NCBI GenBank assembly: GCA_032690845.1
Contig: CM064433.1
Span: 39,182,658-39,246,657 of the forward strand
Direction of reading: 5' to 3'
Source: Eleusine coracana subsp. coracana
Taxonomy: Eukaryota; Streptophyta; Magnoliopsida; Poales; Poaceae
Length of the DNA: 64,000 nt
Position numbers and translations under genes: made by a program. Below the pieces are notes generated by a model. The model worked only from the letters and a program-made list of their open reading frames with translations, searched no databases and had not been told where the DNA came from. Shown here piece after piece: positions 1 to 12,044 of the stretch. The first letter of the stretch is position 1; each line of letters starts with the position of its first letter.

Positions 1-2
1 AG

Positions 3-2160
3 AATGAGCTTAGAAAGGAGAAGTTATATGCTAATCTTGAGAAGTGCACATTTTGCACCGATCAGGTTGTCTTCCTTGGCTTTGTTGTTTCAGGAAAGGG
101 AATCTAAGTGGATGAATCCAAGGTGAAGGCGATCAAGGATTGGCCTACCCCAACGAACGTAAGTCAAGTGAGAAGCTTTCATGGTCTCACTGGGTTTTAT
201 AGAAGGTTTGTGAAAGATTTCAGCACCATAGATGCACCTCTGAATGAGCTAACAAAAAAAGGTGTTTTGTTTGAATGGGGTGAGTCACAAGAACATGCTT
301 TTCAAGCACTAAAGAAACATTTAACAGAATCACCTTTGCTGATTTTACCGGATTTCACAAAAACATTTGAGATTGAGTGTGATGCTAGTGGAATAGGCAT
401 TGGAGGTGTTCTCATGCAAGAAGGTAAGCTTGTTGCATATTTTAGTGAGAAATTGGGACGTGCACAACTAAACTACTCGGTATATGATCAGGAGTTGTAT
501 GCTTTGGTGAGAGTGCTTGAAACTTGGAAGCACTACTTATGGCCAAAAGAGTTTGTAATCCACTCTGATCATGAGGCATTGAAGTATTTAAGAGGTCAAT
601 CTAAGTTGAACCGATGATATGCTAAATGGGTAGAATTTATGGAAACATTTCCTTATATTATAAAGTACAAGAAAGGTAAGGACAACATTGTGGCTGATGC
701 TCTATCACGGAAAAATGTTTTGTTGAATCAGCTAGAGGTAAAAGTTCACGGGTTGGAAGACTTAAAGGTGTTATACAAATCTGATAACGAATTTGCAGAA
801 CCTAACTTGAGGTGTAAAGATGGAAAAGGATGGGAAAAATATCACTTGCATGATGGGTTTTTATTCCGAGCTAACAAATTGTGTGTTACAAATTCTTCGA
901 TTAGACTTCTGTTGTTGCAAAAAGCACATGGAGGTGCACTAATGGGTCATTTTGGATGGAAGAAAACCTACGAGCTGCTAGCTGATCATTTCTATTGGCC
1001 CAAGATGAGAAGAGATGTGGAAAGATTTGTGCAACGCTGAATCACCTGTCACAAAGCTAAGTCAAAATTGTTCCTTGGGAGGATATTAGCAAGGATTTCG
1101 TTTTGGGGTTACCAAGGACTAAGAAGGGGAGGGATTTCATTTTTGTTGTTGTTGATAGATTTTCAAAAATGGCACATTTTATACCATGTCATAAAAGCGA
1201 TGATGCTTCCCATGTCGCTACATTTATTTTCAAGGAAATTGTGAGGACGCATGGCATGCCAAGAACCATAGTTTCAGATCATGACCCAAAGTTTCTGAGC
1301 TATTTTTGGAAGACATTATGGGCAAAACTTGGAACAAAGCTGCTGTTCTCGACGTCAAGTCACCCTCAAACGGATGGACAAACAGAAGTTATGAATAGGA
1401 CTCTATCTACTTTGCTATGAACCATCATTAAAAAGAATTTGAAGGAATGGGAAGAGTATCTACCACATGTGCAATTTGCATATAACAGGGCAGTACATTC
1501 GACCACTAACTTGTGTCCATTTAAAATTGTATATGGTTTCAAACCGATTGCTCCGATCGATTTGTTATATTTGCCATTTCAGGAATGAATTAACATGGAA
1601 GCCTCAAAGCGTGCTGCATATGTAAAGAAGATACATGAGAAGACAAAAGAAGCTATTGAAAAGAAGATCAAGTACTATGCTGCAAATGCAAACAAGCATA
1701 GGAAGAAGGTGACATTTGAAATAGGTGATTTGGTTTGGATACATCTACGCAAGGATCATTTTTCCCGAGAAGCAAAAATCCAAGCTGATGCCAAGCGGTG
1801 ATGGACCATTCAAAGTGTTAGCCAAAATCAATGATAATGCATACAAGATTGAGCTCCCTGAAGATTATGGTGTCAGCCCAACTTTCAATGTCGCTGATCT
1901 GTCCCGGTATCATGAAACTAATGAGTTGGAGTCAAGGACGACTCCTTTTCAAGAGGGGAGTATGATGAGGACATCACAGATGAGCATGTAATTCATGACC
2001 ATGGAATGAACCACAAACCAGCTACACCAATCCAAGGACCCATTACACGTAGTCGTGTCAAGAAAATACAACAACAGGTGCACTCACTCCTTAATGAATT
2101 TAATTACATTTTGAATAAGAACTTTATACTACCTAAGTCTTCTACACTCCTTGTGATAAA
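3..2160 (+). pseudogene. Decayed Ty3/gypsy retrotransposon pol (RT end, RNase H, integrase)
   Basis: Reading along the + strand gives, in order, the end of a reverse transcriptase (FLGFVVSGKGI), the connection domain (FHGLTGFYRRFVKDF), an RNase H domain (ECDASGIGIGGVL, near 378), an integrase zinc-finger region (HGGALMGHFGWKKT), the integrase core with its three acidic positions (VVVDRFSKMAHF, IVSDHDPKF, HPQTDGQTEVMNRTL), and the usual C-terminal tail (GPITRSRVKKIQQQ, near 2036). This order, integrase after RNase H, is that of Ty3/gypsy. The copy is dead: in-frame stops occur near 105, 615, 1038, 1418 and 1586, and the frame shifts near 1760-1800. Its 5' part lies outside the window. The remnants are AT-rich, unlike the GC-rich genes of the window. 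Confidence 0.93.
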
Positions 2161-2698
2161 GTTTCCACACAAGGAGGGGCTCACTGGACCAACCAATATG
2201 GAGTGCACCAAGGAGGACATAAGTTACATAAAAGCTGAACAAACTCATTGACAGCTAACATCAGAGGCAACTTCCAAGAGTCACACACACCAGACCTTAC
2301 ATATTCTTCCCACATAATATACATGGCTGGAAATATAATCAAGTCTACATTCACCTCCAACAAACGGCTTGTCATTTGGACTTCTCATGAAGGACTAATG
2401 CTCATTTTAGTGGAGACTGCTAGGGAGGCTAATAGTCGCGCGAGACTTCAAGGGACTGCTGTTTTCACACCTTTCATCTACCATTTTCTAAGTTGAAACT
2501 CCTGAACGTTTCACACCCAACTAGGAGGGATTTTCCTAGTATAAATAACCCCTGTATCTCAGTCATTTGCAACAACTTGGATAATAGAAAAGAACCCCCT
2601 TTGGTTAGTCGAGTGCTATCAAATTCAGAGAGTGATCTCTACCCCTTTGCTCTTGTGATTTTCCCAGAGATTACATAAGCAACATTCGACGTCACCCA
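2161..2698 (+). mobile_element. Probable 3' LTR / 3' end of the gypsy element
   Basis: This stretch follows directly on the pol tail. It starts near a purine-rich tract (aaggagggg at 2171) that could be the polypurine tract, contains a good TATA box (2540-2547) followed by AT-rich leader-like sequence, and can be closed at a CA near 2698. No second LTR copy is in the window, so both borders are inferred and may be off by 100 bases or more. Confidence 0.4.
2540..2547 (+). promoter_or_regulatory. TATA box in putative LTR
   Basis: TATAAATA lies in the region that should be the LTR of the preceding gypsy element, at a place expected for the U3 promoter. Its activity is unknown. Confidence 0.4.
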
Positions 2699-4595
2699 AT
2701 TGGTGCTCCTGCTCCGTTTGATTGCAAAGTTGGTTTGTAACTCAGAGTGTGGTTGGGCGAATCCTCGATTCAGGTTGCTGTATAAAGATGGTGGTTGGCT
2801 TCGGGTTGATTTTGTCATATTGCACTATTATCCCAGCTGCTTGCAGCTAGTTATCTTGGCTTCTTTTGAAGCTAGTTATCTTGTTCATGGTCCTACGCTG
2901 TGAAGATCGGGCCACAGTTTTATCACTTTGGAACACCATCCATGGTAGCAGGTAATAACTCTGGATGATCCGGATTTCTCTATTCCATTGGGCTACATAA
3001 CCTGGTCAGATCTACCCCACTTAAAAGGATTTTAAGTGGGTAAAAGAGCTGACTACCATTAGGGTGATAAGATACAAGAACACTCTAAAACGACTTTATT
3101 TGATTAATACTAAAATACTTTTGTGACAACTGCTTTGCTATGGAAGGCCTTACTGATCATGATCAGTCGGAGGGCGATCGATCAAGGGGCGATTGACATA
3201 GCATATCATCAAGCAGGCCATGACAGCGAAGAACACTATGTAGATCCAGAGTACTACATCCCAAGGTGAGCACATTGCTGGAATGGTTGGCAATGATTTT
3301 GATTTCTCTGAGTGCTTGACTGCAATGGTGCTGGGCAGCCTTCCAGATGAAACAATGGAGATATTCTGGTGCGAGAGTGGTGCTTGCTGGGTTGTCGCAG
3401 CGACAAACTCAAGAGTCGTATTTATAGCCGCGCATCGAGTGCTGTTGCGGGATCTTGGCGGTGGTGCTAACAGGACGATTCTCTGTTGCTCCGAGTATGC
3501 GTGCTAGGGTCCGTCGGGTGTTTGCAGCATGAATTTGGGCTTTAGCCTTCAGTGGGTATGGCCTACTTGATCAACGACCATTGGTAGATGGTTGCAATGG
3601 GTGGCGAGTGCAGCGCATCATTGGCATTTGGTGGAGGTACCATTGGCTTGATAGTTCAGAATTTGAATGAAGCACTTCGTTCTCATTCTCGAAGTTGATG
3701 CGGCCGAAAGCTCAATGATGGGTGTCGGGCAGTGGAGCGAACTTTACCCATGATTGTTCTAGTTCTCTATGCTAGGTAGTAGCTAGGCAGAGGGTTAAGC
3801 TCCATTAGCTTCTGATCAGGGCGTCATGGTCTAGTGGGGGAGGACAAGTGAAGGCACTCATGGCGGGGTGAGGTTTTTAATTGTGTGGACCTTCTTTCCA
3901 AATTCTTAGGCCTATGGATCATGGGCCCTTCATCATTCGTGCTAGTGGAACTAGGTCAGGAGGAAGCAGGTATGGTGTCCCGACTGCAGCTAAATTCGGC
4001 CTTTATCAAACATGCCTCTTTTCTAGTTTGATAATGATTTCCAGGAATTTTTTGTTGTGCCAATCATTTGAGAATTTTTTGTTGTACTTATTTTGAGCAC
4101 AAAAATCATTACTTAATCCGAGAGTGCGTGATCTCAATTCCATTGGAGTTGATTCTCTTTCAAGACTGTAAGTCTTGTTTAATTTGCTTCTGTATTCTGG
4201 TGAGACAGGCAAGTGGTCCTTACCAAGGATTTTTGGGCTTCTGAATAATATTCCAGTCTTCGGAAGGGAAAGAGATAAGCTCCTTTGGCATTTCCGTACG
4301 CTGAGGGGGGTGTATTTTAGGTAACTTCTTTTTATTTCGTAGTTGTTTGGCTGATATTTAGGTTGTTTAGACAACACAATTCACTCAAGCAAAATCTTCA
4401 ACTGAAGTCAACGCAAATGCACCAAACAAGTTCTATATTACACATCGGTTACTAGTGCAGTACAAACGGTTTGTAGGGCTACTACAAGTCTAGGGTTGTA
4501 GGATACAAGATGCGCTATAGCACGATACTATATGGAATCTAACCATGTAGCTTCACTCCATCCTGGTGACACTGATAGTGCTCTCGTCCATTCAG
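2699..4595. other. Retroelement-like DNA without recognisable gene
   Basis: No coding region can be recognised on either strand. Just after the putative LTR, at 2701, lies TGGTGCTCCTGCTCCG, which could be a primer-binding site. The rest probably belongs to the minus-strand element whose gag-like remnants lie to the right. Confidence 0.4.
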
Positions 4596-5531
4596 TCACG
4601 CCTCTATGGTTTCCTTTGCTAGAGAGTTCTCATGAGATGGGACTGGAGTATTTCCTCCTTCTTCCTTCATTGGCTGCTGAGTCAGGGTAATGGGTTCTTC
4701 CTCTTTATTGGATGAGGTGGAGGTGGATGCAATCTCCTTATGCTTCCTGTTGGCACTGGTGGCTTGATGCACTGGAACTCCATACAGGATTGCACTCCCG
4801 TGCGCTTCTTGGGGACGCGGGGACTTCCTACGTGGATGTCCCACAAGGTACGCTTGGCGGAGCATATGACTATGGAGGCTTTCTTCTTTCTGGAGGGTGA
4901 CGTCCTTGAAGACGACATGGCTTTCAGCTTCTGCGACTCGTACCTTGGTTTCTGCTAGCTAAACACGGAGGATCCGGTTTTCTCCTTCAGCCTCTGAGTA
5001 CTGCTGAATGCACTGCTTCAATCTCCTTGCTTGTTGGTCATGCAGCTCATCTAGGGCGAGCAGATGACGAGCCAAGACGATGGTGGGTGGATTATTGGCA
5101 CGAGTTCCTAGGGAATCTAGGGCGGTAACTCGTTCCTTCTAGGAGGACTTATCTTTGACCAAAGGTGGGAAAAATCTCATACCAGAATTGCTGAGAGATT
5201 CTTCAACTATGTGACATAGGGATCTTAGGGCTTTGCGGGTGACAGACTAGTAGGTATCCGAGAAACGGAATCCAGCGGTGGCTGTGCTCCAACGCTTGAT
5301 GTTTGGGTGGTCTTTGCTTGCTCCAATGTGAATGGTGAGATCACATTGTTCTAGGTCTGAATCTTTGTACTCTATTCCTAAATATTCTGGGGGTTCCATG
5401 ATTCTAACACAGTTCATGGCGGCATAAAGAACTACTAGAAAGCCGAGTTCTCCTAGGCAATTGGTAGTTATCCATTGGGGGTCTGCCACAAAGATGGAGG
5501 GGTGATGTAGGCGGAATGTTGGGAGTCGCAC
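4596..5531 (-). pseudogene. Decayed gag-like ORF of a grass LTR element, copy 2
   Basis: Read from 5531 down, the minus strand encodes pieces of a protein type common in large grass LTR elements: an N-terminal domain (EYLGIEYKDSDLEQCDLTIH, then AGFRFSDTY), a middle helical part that is readable only across stops, and a hydrophilic tail to 4596. The stop after FRFSDTY and others downstream break it. It has the same layout as the copy at 6229-7109, so either the element held a duplication or two related insertions lie side by side. The family assignment is from memory of its general look. No catalytic domain is visible. Confidence 0.5.
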
Positions 5532-5929
5532 TCTAGAGGGCTTGGCTGGATTGATGGTAGGGTGGTGATGAATTGAAGGGCTTTTGTCTCTTTTATAGGC
5601 AGAGTGCAGGAGTCACGGCTTGTCATGGACGCTTGACCGGTGTGCACACACTGGAGTTCACTTGCAGGTGAAGGCATAGGTCAACAAGCGTCCTGGCTTG
5701 ACTGAGGCGTCTTACTGTCTGTACTATGCCAATACACGAGGTCTTTGGTCAGCACAAGGGCTCAATGTCCTTACAACTTTCACTAACGTTGATCGGTATG
5801 ATGAGGTGACAGTCTTCGGCAGCTTGCGGCGTGCCTGAGTTATTATGTCAGTATCGGTGGTGTCGGCAAGATAAACTTTTCCAACATGTGTTACTGCTAT
5901 ACTTGTCCATGTGTTTGACGGCATGTTAA

Positions 5930-6135
5930 CATTTATTATGAACCGCTGGTTGTTCATGGGCAAGGCATACATGATACATGTTACATGATATATGTTGCAT
6001 GACACAAGCTACATCATACGAGAGATACAATACATACACATGACATATGGTGCAATACATGGTACATGGTACATAATACATGAAGCATGATAAGGATACT
6101 TGGCACATGATACATTATTCATGATACATTGTTCA
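5930..6135. repeat. Degenerate minisatellite of TACATGA-like units
   Basis: About 200 bases consist largely of variants of acatgatacat, gatacatgtt and catggtacat, with no reading frame of note. The array sits between the two gag-like remnants. Confidence 0.7.
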
Positions 6136-6228
6136 TGCGCTTGTGACTATGCTGAATCTCTAGTTTTAGGAGGCTAGGGATGTGCGGTGGAGACTTCTAC
6201 GACATCTTCCTGAGCGAGTTGACTAGTC

Positions 6229-7109
6229 TCATTGGTTGAGCTTCCTTTTCTTCTCATTGATGGCTATTGTGTTTTCAAGGGCTTTGAGCCTTTGGTTGGC
6301 TTTAGCGATCTTCGTGCGGTGTTCTGCTAGTTGCTTCTCATACCTTTCCTTCTGGTCGATCATGTTTGCCCTTATTTCTCCTAACATTGTTTGTTGCTTT
6401 TGGATTGTCTGTACAACCAGGGTCTGTTCCAGCGTTCTAGCTCGTTCTTCATCCCTCATATGGGCTGATGCAATGACTGATTGGGAGGCTGCTAACTTGG
6501 CCTTGTAATGGTCCATTTTAGCTTGGGCGTCGGCAAGTTGCAATAGTAGACTTTTGATGACCTTTCGTGCAGAGTCATGTTCCTTTTTCCAAGTTTTTTC
6601 TTCGGCTAAGGCGTCTTTCGCATGATTTGTTTCATCCATCCATAGATCATAAATCTTCCTATAGTGCCAGTCTAGAACATGTAGATATGTGGTTGTCTCA
6701 ATGATGTCTTACGTTCTCTATAGTTGGGTCATTCCAGGTTCTCGAGTCGTTCGTAAAACTATAGGCCGTTGGGAAAAATAGGCAGATATCTTATTGGCTT
6801 CTTTGTTGTCTGTCCCATGAGTTGACCACAGAAATGAAGAAGGATTCCTCGAGCGGTGGACTAAAGGGTGTCATCATATTGGGCACCTTCCCAATGGACT
6901 GTAATGGGTCTTACTGGGACATTCTTAACTTCCTCTTTGATAGTGGCCTCCATATGACATCCCAAAATTCCTCCTTCTACATAGTACTCACACCAGCGAT
7001 ATCTCGATATATCCTGATATCCATATGCTGCTAAAGTCCTTTGGAGGAGTATCGGGAATCCAAATTCGGTATCTGTAGTAGTGGTTTCTTTCCATTCATC
7101 CTCTGCCAT
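6229..7109 (-). pseudogene. Decayed gag-like ORF with coiled coil, copy 1
   Basis: The piece from 7109 to 6861 encodes a compact N-terminal domain (GFPILLQRTLAAYGYQDISR, RYRWCEYYVEGG). The piece from 6639 to 6229 encodes 136 residues rich in E, K, Q and A with heptad-like spacing, a clear coiled coil. The two are separated by a gap with stops. The ORF starts about 200 bases downstream of the primer-binding site at 7294-7307, where gag is expected in an LTR element. No zinc knuckle, protease or polymerase follows, so the element is either non-autonomous or badly truncated. Confidence 0.55.
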
Positions 7110-7293
7110 CTACGAGACATCATCATTACCAGTGTGAGAACGAGAAAATCGTTTGTACAAGAAGGTAAATTTTATTAATAGAGCTAGACAAGGAAGAGTT
7201 TGGTATTTGTAAGATAAGACTTAAGAGTTTGTGTGGTTTCTAAAATATCCTAGGGCTTATTAATCTTATGAGTCATGTCCTACGGTCGAGTAT

Positions 7294-7307
7294 CGGCTCT
7301 GATACCA
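7294..7307 (-). other. Primer-binding site (tRNA-Met type)
   Basis: On the minus strand this reads TGGTATCAGAGCCG, the classical plant retrotransposon primer-binding site complementary to initiator tRNA-Met. It lies two bases inside the inner end of the LTR at 7310-10027 and fixes the element's orientation as minus. Confidence 0.9.
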
Positions 7308-7309
7308 CC

Positions 7310-10027
7310 TGTGGCACCCCTGGCTACCATACCAATCCTTGGATCAGTAGTTTGTACACATGTACATGTGTTACAAAGTTGATTTGACAACATTATTTAG
7401 TCCACGTAGGGATTAGGGTCATAATGGGTCTAGAATTTTGAACTAGCAAAGTTGAGAGCTAGGTCGAAAAAGGGCCAGGCCAAAAATAAACTATTTTTGA
7501 CTTAAATTAGAAAAGGGACCTTCTAGGTCCCGTGGGTCATGGCCCATTACCCCCCCCCCTACACAGGGGTGATATACTCATACAAGTTCCAAATTACAAA
7601 CAAAAGGGATTGATTAGGCCAATCCGAACCAAGGAAACTATGAACAAGGTTTCTAGAACTCCATAGGCAAACTCAAGCATTGGACGTGATCTAGTTGTCG
7701 ACTTCAATGGATTCTCCATCATCTGCTGATTAAAATAAGGCAAGGGTGAATACATAAGGTACTCTGCAAACTCTACTTCTAGCAAGGGGTATATTCATGC
7801 ATTTGGGGAGAGTGGCCAAGGAATAGGGTAAGGATCAGAGTTTTACGGAAAAGCGCAGATGCAGGGGCTCACTACAGAATCAAAGGGGTTTTGAGGGAAG
7901 GAAAATGGTTTTATAACTTTTAGTTAATTGGACCTAGGGGAGATTCAATTGATTTTGACAGCTCCAATGTTTTAATTGAGCCTTCCGACACACGGCCATA
8001 ACGACTCTGGCACGCCTTGCCACATATTCACCAAAACACAGGTTTCACTACACCCACTCACACATAAAGGAATTTCTAAGAGCCCAATGATTTGATGTGT
8101 CATAACAAGTGACAACGGATATTCGAATGAGTTATAGATAACTCTGCAGAGCTTAGTACGTTGTACCCACAGGCTATGCGCTCTTGCGCGCGGAGACACA
8201 TAATGCTTCCACTTCACCTGAGCACGCCCACAAGCCACGAATCTCAGGGGTTCCATGACCGTGATACACGTGTCATATCACAACAATCATAACATATTTT
8301 GCTAAGTAGTGGACTTATCACCATTTGCATCACAACCAACACCTGAGTCCGTTTCTACTTCGCTGGGTGGCACTTCCTTGCTGCATAACCTAGGTTCCGC
8401 GTCAATCCTGCCCATACAGGTTCAGTGGTCGTTTCCTAGTCGGCAGGGCAAAGTATCACCAAGTTGAGATCTTAGCTAGTCGTTTCCTAGTCGGCAGGGC
8501 AAGCACTTGTCCACGACAGGTGGACCTACACCATAGACACCATCGCCAAGTACTCTACACCAGTACTAAGGAGTCTCACCTTCGGCCAAGTCTATTCCAC
8601 CCAACTTCACCTTAACACAGTTGATCTAACACCCACCTGATCTTATACGCATACCACCAAACACATTTTCACCCATTTTGTAAAACTTGGCAGTGTATAG
8701 GTATGGTGATAATCATCATGGGTCCTATGCATATACTAGCAAGGTAGCGTTACCATTAGTAGGGCTAATAATAACTTCCTAAGGGTATCAAAGCAGTGGG
8801 ATATCAAATGCGGCCAATCAAGGATCTAACATTCATACCTTATATAGGTGGTACGAACGTTAGCTTTCATACAAGAGGGTTTTAACTAAGCAAATATAAA
8901 GTGATAAGGAATAATGCATATAAGAAGTAGGCTCTAAGTTGGGTGCAGTTTCGCAATAATAGGTTCAATCATGATTAAGGAATAAGTAGAGCTTGCCTCA
9001 AAACACTATTCGTCTTGACTAGTCTTTGCTCAAAACAGAACTACAATTGGAAAGATCTGGCTTTTTAACAGTTTCAGGGGCTTTGTTGTAATTTTTAGAA
9101 AGTTATAGGGACCTTTTTACAATTACTAAAAAGTGTAGGGGCTTGGTTGTAAAATCTAGAGGGCTAAAATGTAATTACAGAAAAGTTGAGGGTCTTTTTT
9201 GTAAATTTTCTGGGTTAAAATATAATTGGGCAGAAGATCAGGGGGCCAAATGCAAAACGACAAGGTTCTGGGTTTTCCTAAATTTTTGGAATTATTTTCA
9301 TACTGAAAATGGTGTTCATTACATCATGCTGACGCAATAAAGGCTGAGGGATTTGTTTTTGTAATTGGAAAAGAGGTGGACCGGGTGCACTGGATGATGG
9401 GCTGGGCCAGTGGGCTCGGTCTATGAGTCCACTGTGGACCGGTTACACGAGGACGCGGGTGAGCCGTAGATCAACAGATGGGCGGTTCTGATTTAAAGTG
9501 GCGAAGGGGTATCCCGACTCTAATCTCGGTCGTCGGCTGATGGGCAGACGGCAGGGGACGCAGAAGGCTGGGGCGCGGCTGTCGGAGGCGGGGAGGATGG
9601 CGGCGCCATAGGCGATGCTTGACGAAGCTCGCCGTCGGCCTCTCTGGTGGGGGAGCTTCGGCGGGGAGGGCACTAGAGGGGAGCGGAGGGAAAGGCACGA
9701 TTGCTGGAGGCGGTTGCAACGAGAGCGAGGTAGAGGGAAAGGCTCGCGGCGAAGAGGGGTAAGAACGTTGTTCGGAGTTGGAGTTTGGGGGCTGCCGAGG
9801 AGGATGTGTGGCTTTTATAGGCGTGGGGAGGGGGAGACGTGGCAAGCGTGGCAAGGCACGACTAGGAGCTTGTGCATGTGGGCGCGGCACCGAGTGAAGG
9901 GATGGCTTAGGCAGGCGGGCGCGTGATCAGTGGCGTGTTGACGGCTCGATTTGCGTCGAGTAGCGGGGGAGGTGTGTCGTCGAGCCGGGGAGGTGCCCTG
10001 GAGTAAGCTAGATGGATGAGGGTGTCA
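7310..10027 (-). mobile_element. 5' LTR (2.7 kb) of a minus-strand LTR retrotransposon
   Basis: The stretch starts with TGTGGCACCC and ends with GGGTGTCA, giving LTR termini TG...CA with imperfect inverted ends (TGACACCC and GGGTGCCACA on the minus strand). The primer-binding site abuts its inner end. It holds no gene. A GC-rich block at about 9440-9930 resembles the promoter region of such giant grass LTRs. The matching 3' LTR is not in the window, so the element is truncated on its left side. Confidence 0.75.
8428..8502. repeat. 24-bp direct repeat inside the LTR
   Basis: Two identical 24-base copies at 8428-8451 and 8479-8502, each containing gtcgtttcctagtcggcagg, are separated by 27 bases. 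Confidence 0.85.
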
Positions 10028-10129
10028 TAAATAAGGTTGCGGGTTCAAATCTTGATAGGCGCACTTAGTCGCGTAGCACGCGAAAAAATACCGTGACTTA
10101 TCATCGGCAAACAAACACACCCTGCCACG

Positions 10130-10486
10130 AGCGCCTCCCACCTCCTACACCCGTGTTTCCATGGAGGTGACATCTCTTCCAGGACCCTCAATCTAACGGA
10201 CGACAAGCTCGTCTGGCTCTGGACCTGACCGAATCCTGCCGGTTGCGACACGGAGACGGTTCTGCAGCGAGTCTCCGTGGGGATCACCACCGACGACGCT
10301 TTCTCCACGTCGTTAGTCATGCATGCCGGCTAGGAGTTCCAGTTCTGTATGCTCGTGTTTGACAATCGAGCGGAGGAGTTCGGGACGATGGACTCCGCGC
10401 CGGTGATCAAGAACTTCCTAGGGCAGCGGGTTCGTGTGATATCGGGCAAGCTCCGTGTCCTGTCAGTGTCCAAGGAGAAGGTGCAG
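10130..10486 (+). pseudogene. Exon-like coding fragment of unknown gene
   Basis: From about 10349 the + strand reads as convincing protein (MLVFDNRAEEFGTMDSAPVI, then RVRVISGKLRVLSVSKEKVQ), ending in CAG followed by GTCGGT, a plausible splice donor. The same frame upstream (DKLVWLWT, then TETVLQRVSVGITTDDAFST) has stops near 10229 and 10331. GC content is high compared with the AT-rich sequence that follows. I do not recognise the family. It may be a gene piece captured or left behind next to the LTR. Confidence 0.4.
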
Positions 10487-10489
10487 GTC

Positions 10490-11002
10490 GGTATTTATAT
10501 TTTTTTTAAAAAAATAACATAACCAAATAGCTAGCTAAATATTGAATTAAAAAAATCTCATATAAAAAAGACTTCTTGGGCAACAATATTTTAAAAACAG
10601 ACTTCTCTCTAAAAACTTGCTCAATATAATTCATTTTGACTTTAACCAACTTCAAAATGTCTCGTATTTTGGAACAGAGATATTGTACTATATAAGGTTT
10701 GGTCCTACCGAAATTATCTAAACAGCGATAAGGGGCTGAGGAAAGGCCAGCTCGACTTGTTCATGTAACTTCTAGGCATGGCCTTTGCCAGCTGGCCATG
10801 CATGCGGCTTCAAACTATATTCTGTGGAAAAGTATCCGTGAATGCATGGTGACATTTACTCCCTTTGTTTTGGTTTTATTGTTGTTAGAATAGAGATTCC
10901 AGTTTAAAAATGAACTAAATGTCGTCTGAACGACAAGAAAAACAAACTGAAGAGTATCTTTTTATAATCAGGCCATTATAAATTTTCCCCACAATGTTTA
11001 GC
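10490..11002. other. AT-rich intergenic DNA
   Basis: No gene or recognisable repeat is visible. Confidence 0.5.
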
Positions 11003-11019
11003 GGGCAAGGTATCATTTT
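11003..11019. repeat. LINE target-site duplication, left copy
   Basis: The 17 bases gggcaaggtatcatttt are repeated exactly at 11609-11625 on the other side of the LINE fragment. Confidence 0.92.
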
Positions 11020-11608
11020 TTTTTTAGATAATGGAAAATCGTTCCGACCTTCCCCTCATAAGAGGTTAGAGCCAACAATTACATTATTCTGCTGAACCAC
11101 AACAGCACCAGTGGAAACACCAAGCATAGGAACTAAGTGTAAAACTAACAAAGTTCGGATGGTAACATTATTAGACAACAATTCTATTGCTAAATCTCCA
11201 CCCATAGTTAGCAAAAACTTGCATGACCGTCACCTCCAGGTACCGCATGCTTCATTCATCTTGGATGTGTCCTCCTCATACTTTTGCAGCTGGGCCCACT
11301 CTTGAAGCCACTGTGTTCACCTGTAGAGTACCTGCATATAAGTTTTCATGGATGATTTATCAAACACAATGTCATTTCTGCTAATCCATATAGATGAGCA
11401 AAGAGCAGAAGCACCGGCTAATAAGAGGATTTTTGTTTTAGATACTAAACCTAGTATCCAGTCATGAAACATGTGGTTAATACTAGTAGGAATATCTATG
11501 TCAAAAGTAACTTGCACTGCTCTCCACAAGAATTTAGCAAAATGACAATAAAAAAGGAGATGTTGTATTGTTTCATCTTGGGAGTAAAAGGCACATCGTT
11601 TCATCTTG
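11020..11608 (-). mobile_element. 5'-truncated LINE insertion (zinc-binding C-terminus)
   Basis: The minus strand encodes the C-terminal part of a plant LINE reverse transcriptase: a zf-RVT-like region with AFYSQDETIQHLLFYCHFAK and FLWRAVQV, followed by IWISRNDIVFD. On + the element begins with a T run (11018-11025), the 3' poly(A) tail read backwards. It is bounded by the perfect 17-base repeats at 11003-11019 and 11609-11625. All hallmarks of target-primed reverse transcription with 5' truncation are therefore present. Confidence 0.9.
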
Positions 11609-11625
11609 GGGCAAGGTATCATTTT
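11609..11625. repeat. LINE target-site duplication, right copy
   Basis: Exact copy of the 17-base repeat at 11003-11019. Confidence 0.92.
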
Positions 11626-12044
11626 ATTTTTCATTTGTTAACATGAGAATTACCAAGAGAATTTCCATGTGACCTTGATTAATTTAGAATCATACATATA
11701 GAAACAAACGCTCAACAAAATGATACCATATATGGAAATCCAGGATTGTGTACATCTAGTAATTCTAGACAAAGCATGTGATTCTACTGAACCTTATCTG
11801 CTCCTTTTAGATACAAGCCCATGCATTCTTAACGTGTTCTTTTGTTTCTTGTGAGAGGTACATATTATTTTGAACAGAGAATCTTGTGACTGCAACAAGA
11901 GGCAAAAGCCAACGACGTACAGAACCAATAAAGTGAAATATTGAAAATAAACGACAGGCTCCCACGCGTCATCTTGCTTTTTGCTGCAGGTACTTAAGTA
12001 GATGGTACCATCGAGTCGCTTACACAAGATCTACATTGCACTCC
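11626..12044. other. 5' flank of the BAHD gene
   Basis: AT-rich non-coding DNA upstream of the acyltransferase gene; it must hold that gene's promoter and leader. I see no convincing TATA box at a standard distance. Confidence 0.5.

Noticed and set aside
6236..6508. 90-codon hydrophobic frame on +
   Set aside because: It is the complement of the coiled-coil gag-like ORF; hydrophobicity is an artefact of the antisense of charged codons.
9443..9926. Open frames of about 100-139 codons on both strands
   Set aside because: They lie in the GC-rich part of the giant LTR, with low-complexity composition and no family resemblance.
12036..12044. Three extra codons (TTG CAC TCC) before the BAHD start
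   Set aside because: TTG is not a normal plant start, and homologues begin with MKITV at the ATG 12045.
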